From Fischerella muscicola SAG 1427-1 = PCC 73103 (GTDB lineage Bacteria > Cyanobacteriota > Cyanobacteriia > Cyanobacteriales > Nostocaceae): a DNA stretch of 64,000 nt. Below are positions 19,007 to 29,025 of this stretch, one piece after another. The stretch covers positions 1-64,000 of the forward strand of contig NZ_AJLJ01000207.1 in NCBI RefSeq assembly GCF_000317245.1, read 5' to 3'. The position numbers were made by a program, and so were the translations under genes. The notes beneath the pieces are model-generated. The model saw nothing but the letters and a program-made list of their open reading frames with translations, did not search any database and was not told the origin of the DNA. The number at the start of each line of letters is the position of its first letter. Positions within the stretch are counted from its first letter, which is position 1.

Positions 19007-20278
19007 ATGACAACATCTTATAAGCTAACAGAGCCACAGTTGAAGCACAAAGCACTCAGTCGGCGTCGGATAATGCTGTTTGATATGTCTTGTGGTGGTC
19101 ATCATGGTGCTTTCATACAACATTTGATTCGCTACTGGGGTGAATATAACTTACCAGGATACATGGATATTGTGGTTATGCCCCAATTTCTGAAGCACCA
19201 TCAAGACGTAGTGGATTTAGCTGCAAGTTACAGGTGCGATCGCCTGCGTTTTGTTCCAATTACTGCTAAAGAAAAGGCTGAACTTGGCCCTTGGTCTACC
19301 TTTGCGCGGCGCAAAATGCGTGCTTTGCGCGAGTGGAGCTTAATGAGTCGGTATGCCAAAACTCTAGGTACTACAGAATGCTTGTTAATGTACTTTGATA
19401 CCTTTCAGTTATCAGTCGTGTTACGCCGCAAGCTCCCTTGTCCTTTTTCTGGTATCTACTTCCGACCAAGATTTCACTATGGAGATTTTCAAGGTATTAA
19501 TCTTTCTCGAAAAGATCACATCCGTCATTTGCAAGAACGTGTTCACATTTCCCTAGCTCTGCGCCATCCCCAGTTTAAAACTCTATTTAGCCTAGATCAG
19601 TTTTCAGTCAAACACCTCAACCAATCTAGCAGCAATACCCAGGTAGTCTACTTACCCGACCCAGTACAAACTTATCCCAATAGGGAATTTCAGGCTAATT
19701 CTTTCAAAGCGAATTTAGGAATTGAACCGGGTCGTTTGGTATTTCTGATGTTTGGCATTATAGACGGGCGCAAAGGCATTCATCAAATTTTAGATGCAGT
19801 GGCTATGCTACCGCCGCATCTGTGCCAGAAACTTTGTTTGCTGCTAGTTGGTTGTATTAATGGCGCAGATAAACCCAAGGTAGAAGCTCAAATCGCTAAA
19901 CTCTCTCAGCTTCTACCAATACAAATAATCACTCGCGATCAGTTTGTGATGGAGAGGGAAATTCAGTCTTATTTCCACATATCAGATGTGGTACTGACTA
20001 TCCATCAACATCATGTAGGGACAAGCAATACTCTCATTCGAGCTGCTGCTGCTCAAAAACCTGTTTTATGCAGTGATTACGGACTGATGGGCGAGTGGAC
20101 ACGCCACTACAAATTAGGTCTAAACGTAAATTCGGCAGTAGTAAGTGAAGTAACCAAAGGTTTAACTCGGTTTTTGCAGGAGTCGCCAGAAAAATTTTTC
20201 GATGCGATAACTGCTAGAAATTTTGCCCGACAACACTCTGCTGGAAAGTATGCCGAAACAATTTTCAGCTATATGTAG
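19007..20278 (+). CDS. Glycosyltransferase family 4-like protein
   Basis: 423 aa. The N-terminus has the glycine/histidine loop DMSCGGHHGAFIQHLIRYW. The C-terminal half has the GT-B donor-domain pattern LVFLMFGIIDGRKGIHQILDA and HHVGTSNTLIRAAAAQKPVLC. At the usual E-x7-E position the first glutamate is replaced (RAAAAQKP), so the catalytic details are atypical. AGAGGA precedes the ATG. Preceded by a 190-bp gap. Confidence 0.75.
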   Translation: MTTSYKLTEPQLKHKALSRRRIMLFDMSCGGHHGAFIQHLIRYWGEYNLPGYMDIVVMPQFLKHHQDVVDLAASYRCDRLRFVPITAKEKAELGPWSTFARRKMRALREWSLMSRYAKTLGTTECLLMYFDTFQLSVVLRRKLPCPFSGIYFRPRFHYGDFQGINLSRKDHIRHLQERVHISLALRHPQFKTLFSLDQFSVKHLNQSSSNTQVVYLPDPVQTYPNREFQANSFKANLGIEPGRLVFLMFGIIDGRKGIHQILDAVAMLPPHLCQKLCLLLVGCINGADKPKVEAQIAKLSQLLPIQIITRDQFVMEREIQSYFHISDVVLTIHQHHVGTSNTLIRAAAAQKPVLCSDYGLMGEWTRHYKLGLNVNSAVVSEVTKGLTRFLQESPEKFFDAITARNFARQHSAGKYAETIFSYM

Positions 20279-20306
20279 CCTTAGTATTGGATAAAACAAC
20301 AAATTC

Positions 20307-21470
20307 ATGGCGGACTCACACCTACGCGTACTTTTTATCAGTCACACCTATGTAGTAGGAGTGAACCAGGGAAAATTGAATGCGATCGCCCAAACCGGCA
20401 AAGTTGAAGTAGGGTTGCTAACTCCTAGTAATTGGAAAGCTCTGGAGTGGAATCGCTTCTTTGAAGTCGAAAAACCCTACCCCCAAATCAAAATTTATAC
20501 AGCACCTGTATTATTTACAGGTCGTGGTGGCGCTCACATTTATGCACCTTGGCAAATCTGGAAAGTTGTCAATGACTTTCAACCTGATCTAGTGCAAGTT
20601 GAGGAAGAAGTCTTTTCTCTCTGTGCTTTTGAGTTAGCAGTATGGAGCCGACTCACAGGTAAGCCACTAGTCGTATTTGGTTGGGAGAACATGGAACGTA
20701 TCCTACCAAAACCGCGCCACTGGGTGTGCCAATTTGTCCTCAATACCGCGCAGTTAATACTTCCTGGCAATCAGGATGGAGCAAATTTGCTGCGTCAGTG
20801 GGGTTACACTGGCTTGATGGAAGTTATGCCTCAGATGGGAGTAGATACTAGTTTATTCCGTCCGCTCTTATCTGAAGCAGACAAAAATCAAGAGTTTCGT
20901 ATCGGTTTTCTCGGAAGATTGGTTCCAGAAAAAGGTATTGATACCATATTTGCAGCCGCTCGGCTTCTGAGAGAACGTGGACTCAAGTCTCAGATTATTC
21001 TTTGTGGTTCCGGTTACTACGAAGAATCACTGAGACAAGAAGCACAGAAACAACAGGTTGAAGATTTAGTCAGTTGGCGTGGATCAGTACGCCACGATCA
21101 AGCACCAGAAGAACTTAGCAAGTTTCATGTACTGGTTCTGCCCTCACGTACCACTGATACTTGGAAAGAACAATTTGGTCATGTATTAATTGAAGCAATG
21201 GCGATGGGTGTACCAGTGGTTGGTTCCAGTTCTGGCGAAATTCCTAACGTCATTGGGCGTTCTGATTTGGTCTTTCCAGAAGGAGATGCTCAGAAATTGG
21301 CAGCAATCCTAGAACGCATGATTTGCGAACCACAATGGCATAAAGAAGTAGGATGCTACGGAATCACCAGAGTCAATCAGGATTATACCCATGAACGAAT
21401 AGCAGAACGCTTAATCAATTGTTGGAAAATGCTGCTTAATCAGAAAAAAGAAGGGTTCGCTGCTGTTTGA
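20307..21470 (+). CDS. Glycosyltransferase family 4
   Basis: 387 aa. Typical GT-B transferase: IGFLGRLVPEKGIDTIFAAA opens the donor domain, and EQFGHVLIEAMAMGVPVVGS contains the family glutamate motif, followed by GEIPNVIG. It starts 29 bp after the preceding gene and is likely in the same operon. Sugar specificity unknown. Confidence 0.9.
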   Translation: MADSHLRVLFISHTYVVGVNQGKLNAIAQTGKVEVGLLTPSNWKALEWNRFFEVEKPYPQIKIYTAPVLFTGRGGAHIYAPWQIWKVVNDFQPDLVQVEEEVFSLCAFELAVWSRLTGKPLVVFGWENMERILPKPRHWVCQFVLNTAQLILPGNQDGANLLRQWGYTGLMEVMPQMGVDTSLFRPLLSEADKNQEFRIGFLGRLVPEKGIDTIFAAARLLRERGLKSQIILCGSGYYEESLRQEAQKQQVEDLVSWRGSVRHDQAPEELSKFHVLVLPSRTTDTWKEQFGHVLIEAMAMGVPVVGSSSGEIPNVIGRSDLVFPEGDAQKLAAILERMICEPQWHKEVGCYGITRVNQDYTHERIAERLINCWKMLLNQKKEGFAAV

Positions 21471-21600
21471 TAAAATCTCTGCTTTCTTTGTGCAAATCTG
21501 AAAATTTTGCCGAGGTTTGCGAAAATACTATGTTCGACAATTGTAATAATTTATCCAGTTTAGTTTTGATCAAGTTCTAAAATACACAAGCGAGATAGTA

Positions 21601-22713
21601 ATGCGTGTAGTGATTGCGCGTTCAATGCCCAATTTTAGTATGGATGTTTATGCCGATGGTCTAATTTCAGGACTTAAAACCGTCAGACCAAATTGGGAAA
21701 TTATTGAGCTAGCACCCCATCCGATTGATAGAAGCAATCATTCTTTATTTCTCAGAGTCAAGAAATACTATGAGCGTTTCTGGGGTTTTCCTAATCAAAT
21801 TCATAAACAAACAGCAGATATATTTCATGTTATCGACCATAGCGAAGGTCATATTGTTAATTGGTTAAAAAATAAAGGCAAACCAGTTGTTGTAACCTGT
21901 CACGACTTAATCAACTATTTCTACCGCGAGCATATTCAAAATTCCGTGAAAGTTCCTCTAGTTAGTAACAGTTTGTGGCTTCATTCTGTGCAATCGATGC
22001 AGCACGCCAATCACATTATTACTGTTTCTTCTGAAACAGCTAAAGATACAACTAAAATATTAAATATTGAGCCGACACGTATTACTGTAATTCCCAACGC
22101 CGTTGAGTCTATATTTAAACCCTTGCCCAACAAAAATCAAGCGGAATCTTTTCGTCAAAAACAGGGAATTTCACCAGAAACAACTTGTCTACTCAACGTA
22201 GGAGGGAATTTTGCCCGTAAGAATATTGATACCATTCTGAAAGTCGTAAAAATCTTGAAAGAAAAAGATGTACCTATACATTTTTGGAGAGTAGGTTCAC
22301 CATTTACAGAAGATAATGAAAGATTTATCCAGAGTCAAGGTTTGGAAAATCACGTTAGCTTTCTAGGAAAACCAGACAAATCAACTCTCGTGCAAATTTA
22401 CAACGCCGCTGATATCTTGATGGCACCCTCCCTCTATGAAGGATTTGGGATCACAATCATAGAAGCAATGGCTTGTGGAACTCCCGTGATAACCTCCAAT
22501 GTCTCGGCCATGCCGGAGGTTGCAGGTGATGCTGGAATTTTAGTTAATCCCACTGATGAACAAGCGATCGCAGATGCAGTTGATCATCTACGAAATAACC
22601 CTGTTTATTATCAGGAATTAGTCAACAAAGGGCTGGAAAGAGTTAAGTTATTTACTTGGGAAAAAACAGCAGAAAAAGTTGCTGAAGTTTATGAAAAGTT
22701 AGCGTTTAAATAG
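21601..22713 (+). CDS. Glycosyltransferase family 4
   Basis: 370 aa with a full GT-B signature: CLLNVGGNFARKNIDTIL, then [20 protein letters not shown] (E-x7-E region) and SAMPEVAGDAGILV. Similar to mannosyl- or rhamnosyl-type transferases of exopolysaccharide loci, but the donor cannot be assigned. The ATG is the first codon after a 130-bp gap. Confidence 0.91.
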   Translation: MRVVIARSMPNFSMDVYADGLISGLKTVRPNWEIIELAPHPIDRSNHSLFLRVKKYYERFWGFPNQIHKQTADIFHVIDHSEGHIVNWLKNKGKPVVVTCHDLINYFYREHIQNSVKVPLVSNSLWLHSVQSMQHANHIITVSSETAKDTTKILNIEPTRITVIPNAVESIFKPLPNKNQAESFRQKQGISPETTCLLNVGGNFARKNIDTILKVVKILKEKDVPIHFWRVGSPFTEDNERFIQSQGLENHVSFLGKPDKSTLVQIYNAADILMAPSLYEGFGITIIEAMACGTPVITSNVSAMPEVAGDAGILVNPTDEQAIADAVDHLRNNPVYYQELVNKGLERVKLFTWEKTAEKVAEVYEKLAFK

Positions 22714-22764
22714 AAGTTTTATAAATTAATTAAACAATTAGACAAAATTTTTAAATGGAGAACA

Positions 22765-23775
22765 ATGTCTGCAAATTCTTCAATACTAATTGATACTCGT
22801 TGGATTGGTTCTCATGGTATTGGACGTTTTGCCCATGAGATGACAAATCGCTTAGAAGGGGCTAAACATATGCCTCCAGGGTTGGCTCCTTACCCTTTTC
22901 ACCGTTTGGACATTTTGTGGCAAACCTGGTCGTTGATAAACTTACGACCAAAAGTTTACTTTAACCCTGGTTTTAATCCACCTCTATGGAGTCCTGTACA
23001 TTTTGTATTTACTATTTATGACCTCATTCTTCTGCATTTCCCAGAAGAAGCAAGTAAATTAATGCAACCTTACTTTCGCTATGTAGTCCGCCCAGCAGCT
23101 CGACGCGCGTACTGTGTCCTGACTTGTTCAGAATTTTCCAAGCAGGAAATTATCGAATGGGCAGATTTACCAGAAGAGAAGGTTGTTGTCGTTGGATGTG
23201 GAGTCGGAGCAGAATTCATTCCTAGTGGCGATCGCCATACACCTGGCTATCCTTACCTTCTCTACGTGGGAAACCGCAGACCACATAAAAATTTACCACG
23301 CCTACTGACTGCCTTTGCACAATCAGGAATAAGTCAACAAGTAAAGCTGATGCTGTCTGGTGATCCGGATAACACAATTATTGAACGAATTAATCAACTA
23401 GGTTTGCAAGACAAAGTAGTCTTTGCAGGCTTTATTCCCGAAGAAAAACTTCCAGCATATTATCGGGGCGCCATAGCAGTGGTGTTTCCTTCCCTTTATG
23501 AAGGCTTCGGTCTCCCTGCTCTTGAGGCTATGGCTTGTGGTGTTCCGGTAGTTACATCTACTGTCACTTCGCTTCCAGAAGTGGTGGGTGATGCAGGAGT
23601 GTTAGTTGATCCTTATGATGTCGAAGCTATTAGTGAGGGTATTCGCCTTGCTGTAGAAGACGATAATCTGAGGAAAACTTTGATTTCTAGAGGGCTAGCG
23701 CGAAGCGAGCATTTTACTTGGGAACGCACTGCTAAACTTACCCAGCAGGCACTACAAGCAGCAGCACAACTGTAG
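22765..23775 (+). CDS. Glycosyltransferase family 4 (short)
   Basis: 336 aa, compact for the family; the N-terminal acceptor domain is reduced ([19 protein letters not shown]). The C-terminal domain is canonical: [39 protein letters not shown] and [20 protein letters not shown] ribosome binding site lies just before the ATG. It resembles the WbaZ/mannosyltransferase-B type in architecture. Confidence 0.9.
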   Translation: MSANSSILIDTRWIGSHGIGRFAHEMTNRLEGAKHMPPGLAPYPFHRLDILWQTWSLINLRPKVYFNPGFNPPLWSPVHFVFTIYDLILLHFPEEASKLMQPYFRYVVRPAARRAYCVLTCSEFSKQEIIEWADLPEEKVVVVGCGVGAEFIPSGDRHTPGYPYLLYVGNRRPHKNLPRLLTAFAQSGISQQVKLMLSGDPDNTIIERINQLGLQDKVVFAGFIPEEKLPAYYRGAIAVVFPSLYEGFGLPALEAMACGVPVVTSTVTSLPEVVGDAGVLVDPYDVEAISEGIRLAVEDDNLRKTLISRGLARSEHFTWERTAKLTQQALQAAAQL

Positions 23776-23885
23776 TTGATTATTGCTGTACCGTCTATAG
23801 CAATCTGCAAATAATCTACAGCTTCTTTCTGGATGGTTAGAAAGCATGAAAGCCAAAACACTGAGAAAAGTGAAAAGATTATTAC

Positions 23886-25034
23886 ATGAAACTTTATTTA
23901 TATCTCAAACACTTCCCTCCTCAGGGTGACAATCTAAATGAAGGAACTACAAAAGCTGTACACGGTCTGGCTTCTGGGTTAGCTAGCTGTGGCGTGGATG
24001 TTACAATTTTGTGTGAAGGTGTAGCTAGCAGTTCTTTTCAGGCTCAATCTGGCTACAAAATTGAGTGCTTTGCAAATGACAAATATAAGCATCCATCTTT
24101 CAAGATTGCAACCGACTTAAAAGAGTATATCAACAATCTATCTCGCGATCGCCTTGTGATCTTAAATGGTATATTTCATCGTAGTGTTTATTCGTTATCA
24201 CAACTTTTAAGAAAAAAAAATATTCCATATATAGTCGCACCCCACGATCCATATCATCCATCAATTTTTAAGAAAAATGCATACCTGAAATTGCCATACT
24301 GGCATCTACTAGAGCAACGAATGCTAAAGCAAGCAAAAGCTGTACAAATTTTAGATATTCGTCACGCTCAATGGTTAAAAAAATTGGGAATTTATACACC
24401 AGTTATCGCTACACCTAATGGCTTTTTTCCTGATGATGTCTATCCTGAATCAACAATCAAATGGGAAAAAAATAATCAACCAAAAATATTCTTTCTAGGC
24501 CGATTAGACTCTTATAATAAGGGGCTAGATATTTTGCTAGATGGGTTCGCAGAAACTCTCAGATTGGCAGATTTTCAACTTACTATCCAAGGCCCCGACT
24601 GGGGAGATAAAAAAGTACTACAAGAGCAGACTAATAAACTCGGATTGTCCGAGAAAGTTTCTTTTTTAGAACCTGATTATAATCAATCTCCTTCCTTATT
24701 AATTGCGAAACACGATATTTTTTGTATTCCTTCTCGTTTTGAAGGTTTTAGTTTAGCGGCCATAGAAGCAATGCTGGCTGGTCGGGTACTGCTAATTTCA
24801 GAAGTTGCTGGTATTGCACCACATGTTGAGGCTAGTGGATGTGGTATTGTCGTTAAACCAGACCCATCTTCTCTAAAAGCAGGTTTGATGGAATTATTAG
24901 AACGGCGTACACATTGGCAAGAAATGGGACTCAAGGGACGACGCTATGCGCTTGAATATTTGCGTTGGGATGCGATCGCCTCTAAAGCACTACAAGAGTA
25001 TGAAGACCTGCTGTTAGCCTCCAAGCACTCATAG
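23886..25034 (+). CDS. Glycosyltransferase family 4
   Basis: 382 aa. Marks: KHFPPQGDNLNEGTTKAVHG at the N-terminus, IFFLGRLDSYNKGLDILLDGF at the domain border, and SRFEGFSLAAIEAMLAGRVL for the glutamate motif. The position usually occupied by P/G-T-P after the motif reads GRVLLIS, a mild departure. Specificity unknown. Confidence 0.88.
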   Translation: MKLYLYLKHFPPQGDNLNEGTTKAVHGLASGLASCGVDVTILCEGVASSSFQAQSGYKIECFANDKYKHPSFKIATDLKEYINNLSRDRLVILNGIFHRSVYSLSQLLRKKNIPYIVAPHDPYHPSIFKKNAYLKLPYWHLLEQRMLKQAKAVQILDIRHAQWLKKLGIYTPVIATPNGFFPDDVYPESTIKWEKNNQPKIFFLGRLDSYNKGLDILLDGFAETLRLADFQLTIQGPDWGDKKVLQEQTNKLGLSEKVSFLEPDYNQSPSLLIAKHDIFCIPSRFEGFSLAAIEAMLAGRVLLISEVAGIAPHVEASGCGIVVKPDPSSLKAGLMELLERRTHWQEMGLKGRRYALEYLRWDAIASKALQEYEDLLLASKHS

Positions 25035-25085
25035 TCGTGATTTGAAGGGTTTTGAAATTTTTATATTTATAGAGGTAAATGATTT

Positions 25086-26351
25086 ATGAAAATTCTTATA
25101 TCTGCATACTCATGTGAACCAGGCAGGGGTTCTGAGCCTGGTGTAGGCTGGAGTGTTGCGCGAGAAGTCGCCAAATACCACGAAGTCTGGGTATTGACTA
25201 GACCTGATGAAAGTGGCGACATTATTGAAGCAGAATTAGCTCGCAACCCAGTCCCTAACTTGCACTTTGTGTATTTTAATTTACCCTTTTTGGGAAGCCT
25301 CTGGCGTTGGAACCAATCAGGGGCGATGCAAATTCACTATTATCTTTGGCAAATTCAAGCATATTTTGTTGCCCGTCGCCTGCATCGCCAAATTGGCTTT
25401 GATGCCATTCACCATGTCACCTTTGTGAAATATTCTAATCCCAGTTTCCTATCGTTGTTGCCTGTTCCTTTTATTTGGGGACCAGTTGGTGGTGGAGAAT
25501 CTGCACCAAAAGCTTTTTGGCAAGATTTTAGTTGGCGTGCCAAAGCTTACGAAACTGCACGCAGCTTAGTTCGCTGGCTGGGTGAACTCGACCCATTTGT
25601 TCATCTGACTGCTAAGAAAAGTGCTGTAGTCCGAGCCACAACAAAGGATACAGCTGAACGCATTCGCAAAATGGGTGTCAATAAAGTAGAGGTGATTTGC
25701 GAATCAGGTTTACCCAAGGAAGAGATTCTCAATCTTGCTCAGTTTCCAATGCCTACTGACTCTACGGTGAGATTTATTAGTATGGGTAGGCTCCTGCACT
25801 GGAAAGGTTTTCATCTCGGATTACATGCTTTCGCCAAAGCTAATCTACCAGATGCGGAGTACTGGATTCTAGGTGATGGACCTGAGCGTCAAAATCTGCA
25901 AAATCTGGCTGAAAAACTAGGAATTGCCGAAAAGGTGAAATTTTGGGGTAGGCTACCACGAGAGCAAAGCTTAGAAAAATTAAGTGATTGTATTGCCTTG
26001 GTTCACCCCAGCCTGCATGACTCTGGCGGTTGGGTTTGTCTAGAAGCAATGGCAGCTGGCCGTCCAGTTTTGTGTCTGGATTTGGGAGGCCCGGCTGTGC
26101 AAGTCACATCTGCCACTGGCTTTAAAGTTCCTGCTCACACACCTGAACAAGTGGCACAGGATTTGGCTTCAGCCATGATTCGTTTAGCGCAAGATCCAGA
26201 ACTGAGAAGTCAAATGAGCCAAGCAGCCCAAACCAGAGTCAAAGAGGTGTTTGACCGAGAAGTAATGGGTGCAGCCCTAGCTCAACTCTATCAAGAAATT
26301 GCTGGACATCGCACTCATCAAAATGAACCGATATTACTTAACTCCAACTAG
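25086..26351 (+). CDS. Glycosyltransferase family 4
   Basis: 421 aa. The N-terminus ISAYSCEPGRGSEPGVGWSV is the characteristic acceptor-domain loop of a cyanobacterial exopolysaccharide GT4 subgroup. The donor domain shows FISMGRLLHWKGFHLGLHAF and HDSGGWVCLEAMAAGRPVLC. AGAGG precedes the ATG. It lies 22 bp from the next gene, so transcription is surely shared. Confidence 0.9.
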   Translation: MKILISAYSCEPGRGSEPGVGWSVAREVAKYHEVWVLTRPDESGDIIEAELARNPVPNLHFVYFNLPFLGSLWRWNQSGAMQIHYYLWQIQAYFVARRLHRQIGFDAIHHVTFVKYSNPSFLSLLPVPFIWGPVGGGESAPKAFWQDFSWRAKAYETARSLVRWLGELDPFVHLTAKKSAVVRATTKDTAERIRKMGVNKVEVICESGLPKEEILNLAQFPMPTDSTVRFISMGRLLHWKGFHLGLHAFAKANLPDAEYWILGDGPERQNLQNLAEKLGIAEKVKFWGRLPREQSLEKLSDCIALVHPSLHDSGGWVCLEAMAAGRPVLCLDLGGPAVQVTSATGFKVPAHTPEQVAQDLASAMIRLAQDPELRSQMSQAAQTRVKEVFDREVMGAALAQLYQEIAGHRTHQNEPILLNSN

Positions 26352-26373
26352 TCTATTGTGGGAATAACCTCGT

Positions 26374-27549
26374 ATGCGTATTCTAAGTATCCACAATAGC
26401 TACCAAATTCGCGGCGGAGAAGACGAATGTCACGAAGCTGAGGTCAAACTTCTACGAGAGATGGGGCATCAAGTTGATGTCTACGAAGAAAATAATGATC
26501 GCGTTGCCAAATTGAGCAAGCTAGATGTTGCCGCCAAAACAGTTTGGTCAGATGAAGCCTATCACACTGTCAGGCATATGTTACAACAACAGCCCTGTGA
26601 TATCGTTCATGTCCAGAATTTTTTCCCCCTGATTTCGCCTTCAGTTTACTATGCAGCCAAAGCACAGAAAGTACCTGTAGTCCAGACCCTACACAATTAC
26701 CGTTTTCTGTGTCCCAATGCTTTATTTTTCCGTGAAGGCAATATTTGTGAAGACTGCTTGGGGCTATCTGTTCCCTATCCAGGAGTCTTGCATGGTTGTT
26801 ATCGCAACAGCAAAGTGGCAAGTGTTGGTGTTGCTACAATGCTGACTGTGCATAGACTAATGAGTACTTGGGTAAAGACGGTGGATCTATATATAGCTCT
26901 CACTGAGTTTGCCCGACAGAAATTTATTGCTGGTGGTCTGCCAGCCGATAAAATTGTGGTCAAACCAAACTTTGTCAGTCCCGAACCTGCGATTGGTGAA
27001 GGAAGTGGTGGTTATGCCCTCTTTGTAGGTAGGCTTTCTGTGGAAAAGGGTTTAGATACCCTGCTAAAAGCTTGGGAACATCTCGGTGTACAAATACCTC
27101 TCAAAATTGTAGGCGATGGCCCTTTAGCTCACGAAGTGGTAGCAGCTGTCAAAAAACATTCCTACATAGAATGGCTGGGACGCAGACCAATGTCAGAAGT
27201 GCATGATTTGATGGGAGAAGCAATGTTTTTGGTTTTTCCCTCGAAGTGGTATGAAACCTTTGGGCGTGTTGCGGTTGAATCGTTTGCTAAAGGCACTCCT
27301 GTGGTTGCTGCAAATATCGGTGCTGTAGCAGAGTTGGTAGATTCTGGTCGAACTGGGCTTCATTTCTGTCCTGATGATGCAAATGACTTAATAACTCAGG
27401 TAGAGTGGATTTTAGCAAATCCAACAAAGCTTGCTGACATGCGCCAGGAAGCAAGGGCAGAGTTTGAAGCAAAGTACACAGCCCAGAAAAATTACCAAAG
27501 ACTCATGGAGATTTATACTAAGATGCAAAACTTTGGTTGCAAATATTAA
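26374..27549 (+). CDS. Glycosyltransferase family 4 with CxxC insertion
   Basis: 391 aa. GT-B marks: ILSIHNSYQIRGGEDECHEA, then LFVGRLSVEKGLDTLLKAW and KWYETFGRVAVESFAKGTP. After LHNYRFLCPNALFF it carries ICEDCLG, a CxxC pair seen in many transferases of this type and possibly metal-binding. It is followed after 18 bp by the Wzy-like gene. Confidence 0.9.
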   Translation: MRILSIHNSYQIRGGEDECHEAEVKLLREMGHQVDVYEENNDRVAKLSKLDVAAKTVWSDEAYHTVRHMLQQQPCDIVHVQNFFPLISPSVYYAAKAQKVPVVQTLHNYRFLCPNALFFREGNICEDCLGLSVPYPGVLHGCYRNSKVASVGVATMLTVHRLMSTWVKTVDLYIALTEFARQKFIAGGLPADKIVVKPNFVSPEPAIGEGSGGYALFVGRLSVEKGLDTLLKAWEHLGVQIPLKIVGDGPLAHEVVAAVKKHSYIEWLGRRPMSEVHDLMGEAMFLVFPSKWYETFGRVAVESFAKGTPVVAANIGAVAELVDSGRTGLHFCPDDANDLITQVEWILANPTKLADMRQEARAEFEAKYTAQKNYQRLMEIYTKMQNFGCKY

Positions 27550-27567
27550 GTAAATTCAGGGGGATAG

Positions 27568-28962
27568 ATGAAGGTTGGAATAGGAGTTTACAAAAAACAA
27601 GAAGGATACATTAAAAATTCTTTCCTCATCATACTAGCTTTTGCTACTGCTTTTTTCCCCCGGATTATTAACTCTATCGGTTTTCCCTCACCTATCAATT
27701 TTCTTCACTTCATAATAGTTCCAATAGCTTGTGGAATTGTAGTTACTAAAACTAAGGTAAGAAATAAAAACCAAATTTCAATTGCTAAAGCACTTCTAGT
27801 TGGTTTTTTAATCCTGCTGGGAATGATGACCGCCAGCGCCTTTTTAAATAAAGCTGGGCTAATTAATATATTCTTATCATTAATGTTGCTAAGTGAGCCA
27901 TTTATAGTCTTATTAGCAATAATTTGTATTCCTGTTTCTCAAGAGATATTTAAAAAATTTAGAGCTTGGATACTACGTTTCGGCTGTTTTCATATTTTCT
28001 TAGCTATTGCCCAGCATTTTCTGATCACTGTCGGCATTTTGAATGTCACTGAAATGCAACCAACAGACAATGTTCAAGGAGTTTTCTATCTTACAGGCTC
28101 CGGTCATGTTGTGGCTGCTGCTGTATCTATGTCCTTTGGTTTGTATTATTTAATCAGTGCCAAGACTGCTCCGATGTTGCTACGAGCTTCCATGATTGTT
28201 GCTGCCTTTTTTCAGTTATTATTTGCAGACGCTAAACAGGTGCTTTTAGTTTGGCTACTAGCTTGGTTTATACTGATCATGATTAAATTACAAGATCTGA
28301 GAAAAACCATACAGTATTTGATAGCTGCAATTTTAATTAGTTATGGGCTGTGGTGGTGCATAGGAAATATAGAAGCATTTAGCGCTTTTAATACTTGGAT
28401 CAGACCAGAGCTTTATGGTCCTGATGGCGAAGCGACACTACTTAAGTTAGCACCAATTAGAATAATCCCTACATTTTATCAATCATCCTTAAATTGGTTG
28501 CTTGGTCTTGGCCCAGGTCATACAGTTGGACGATTAGGGGGATGGATGATAAAAGACTACTCATCTTTATTGAAACCATTGGGTGCTACTACCCATCCTG
28601 CTAGTCAGGCTGTTTGGGATGCTTGGAGTGAAATTTCTTGGTTAGACTCTAGCTTTTTCGCTCCGCTTTGGAGTTGGGCTGGTATTTGGGGAGATTTTGG
28701 ATTTGCAGGTTTAGGAGCTTATTTATATCTTGCGTCTATCGTCTGGCGTCGAATTTGCTTGGATGACTTTTGCAAATTTACAATGCTGACTGTGTTGATT
28801 TATGGTTTTATTTTCACTCAACTAGAAGAACCTGGCTATATGCTCTCAATGGCTATGTTAATTGGTATGCGATGGCACGAGTTGCAAATTTTGAAGTACT
28901 CACGCTTTTATAATGCACAATTGGATATAGAAGCAGATGGACAATTAAAGGCTCAAATGTGA
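27568..28962 (+). CDS. O-antigen polymerase/ligase-like membrane protein
   Basis: 464 aa with about ten hydrophobic segments spread over the length and a larger loop in the C-terminal half (about residues 265-370) that includes LGLGPGHTVGRLG and SWLDSSFFAPLWSW. This is the layout of Wzy polymerases and WaaL/HpsL-type ligases, which act on lipid-linked glycans at the periplasmic face. A strong AGGGGG site precedes the ATG. It is the last gene of the + strand locus. Polymerase and ligase cannot be told apart by eye. Confidence 0.78.
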   Translation: MKVGIGVYKKQEGYIKNSFLIILAFATAFFPRIINSIGFPSPINFLHFIIVPIACGIVVTKTKVRNKNQISIAKALLVGFLILLGMMTASAFLNKAGLINIFLSLMLLSEPFIVLLAIICIPVSQEIFKKFRAWILRFGCFHIFLAIAQHFLITVGILNVTEMQPTDNVQGVFYLTGSGHVVAAAVSMSFGLYYLISAKTAPMLLRASMIVAAFFQLLFADAKQVLLVWLLAWFILIMIKLQDLRKTIQYLIAAILISYGLWWCIGNIEAFSAFNTWIRPELYGPDGEATLLKLAPIRIIPTFYQSSLNWLLGLGPGHTVGRLGGWMIKDYSSLLKPLGATTHPASQAVWDAWSEISWLDSSFFAPLWSWAGIWGDFGFAGLGAYLYLASIVWRRICLDDFCKFTMLTVLIYGFIFTQLEEPGYMLSMAMLIGMRWHELQILKYSRFYNAQLDIEADGQLKAQM

Positions 28963-28969
28963 GTCACAA

Positions 28970-28997
28970 AAAGATAAAGTTTTTAGAAATTATCTTT
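28970..28997. terminator. Possible bidirectional terminator hairpin
   Basis: Perfect 8-bp inverted repeat AAAGATAA/TTATCTTT with a 12-nt loop between two convergent operons, with A/T-rich flanks. It is AU-only apart from one G-C pair, so weak. Confidence 0.35.
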
Positions 28998-29025
28998 AAA
29001 TTACTTATTTTTTATCGTTAGATTA

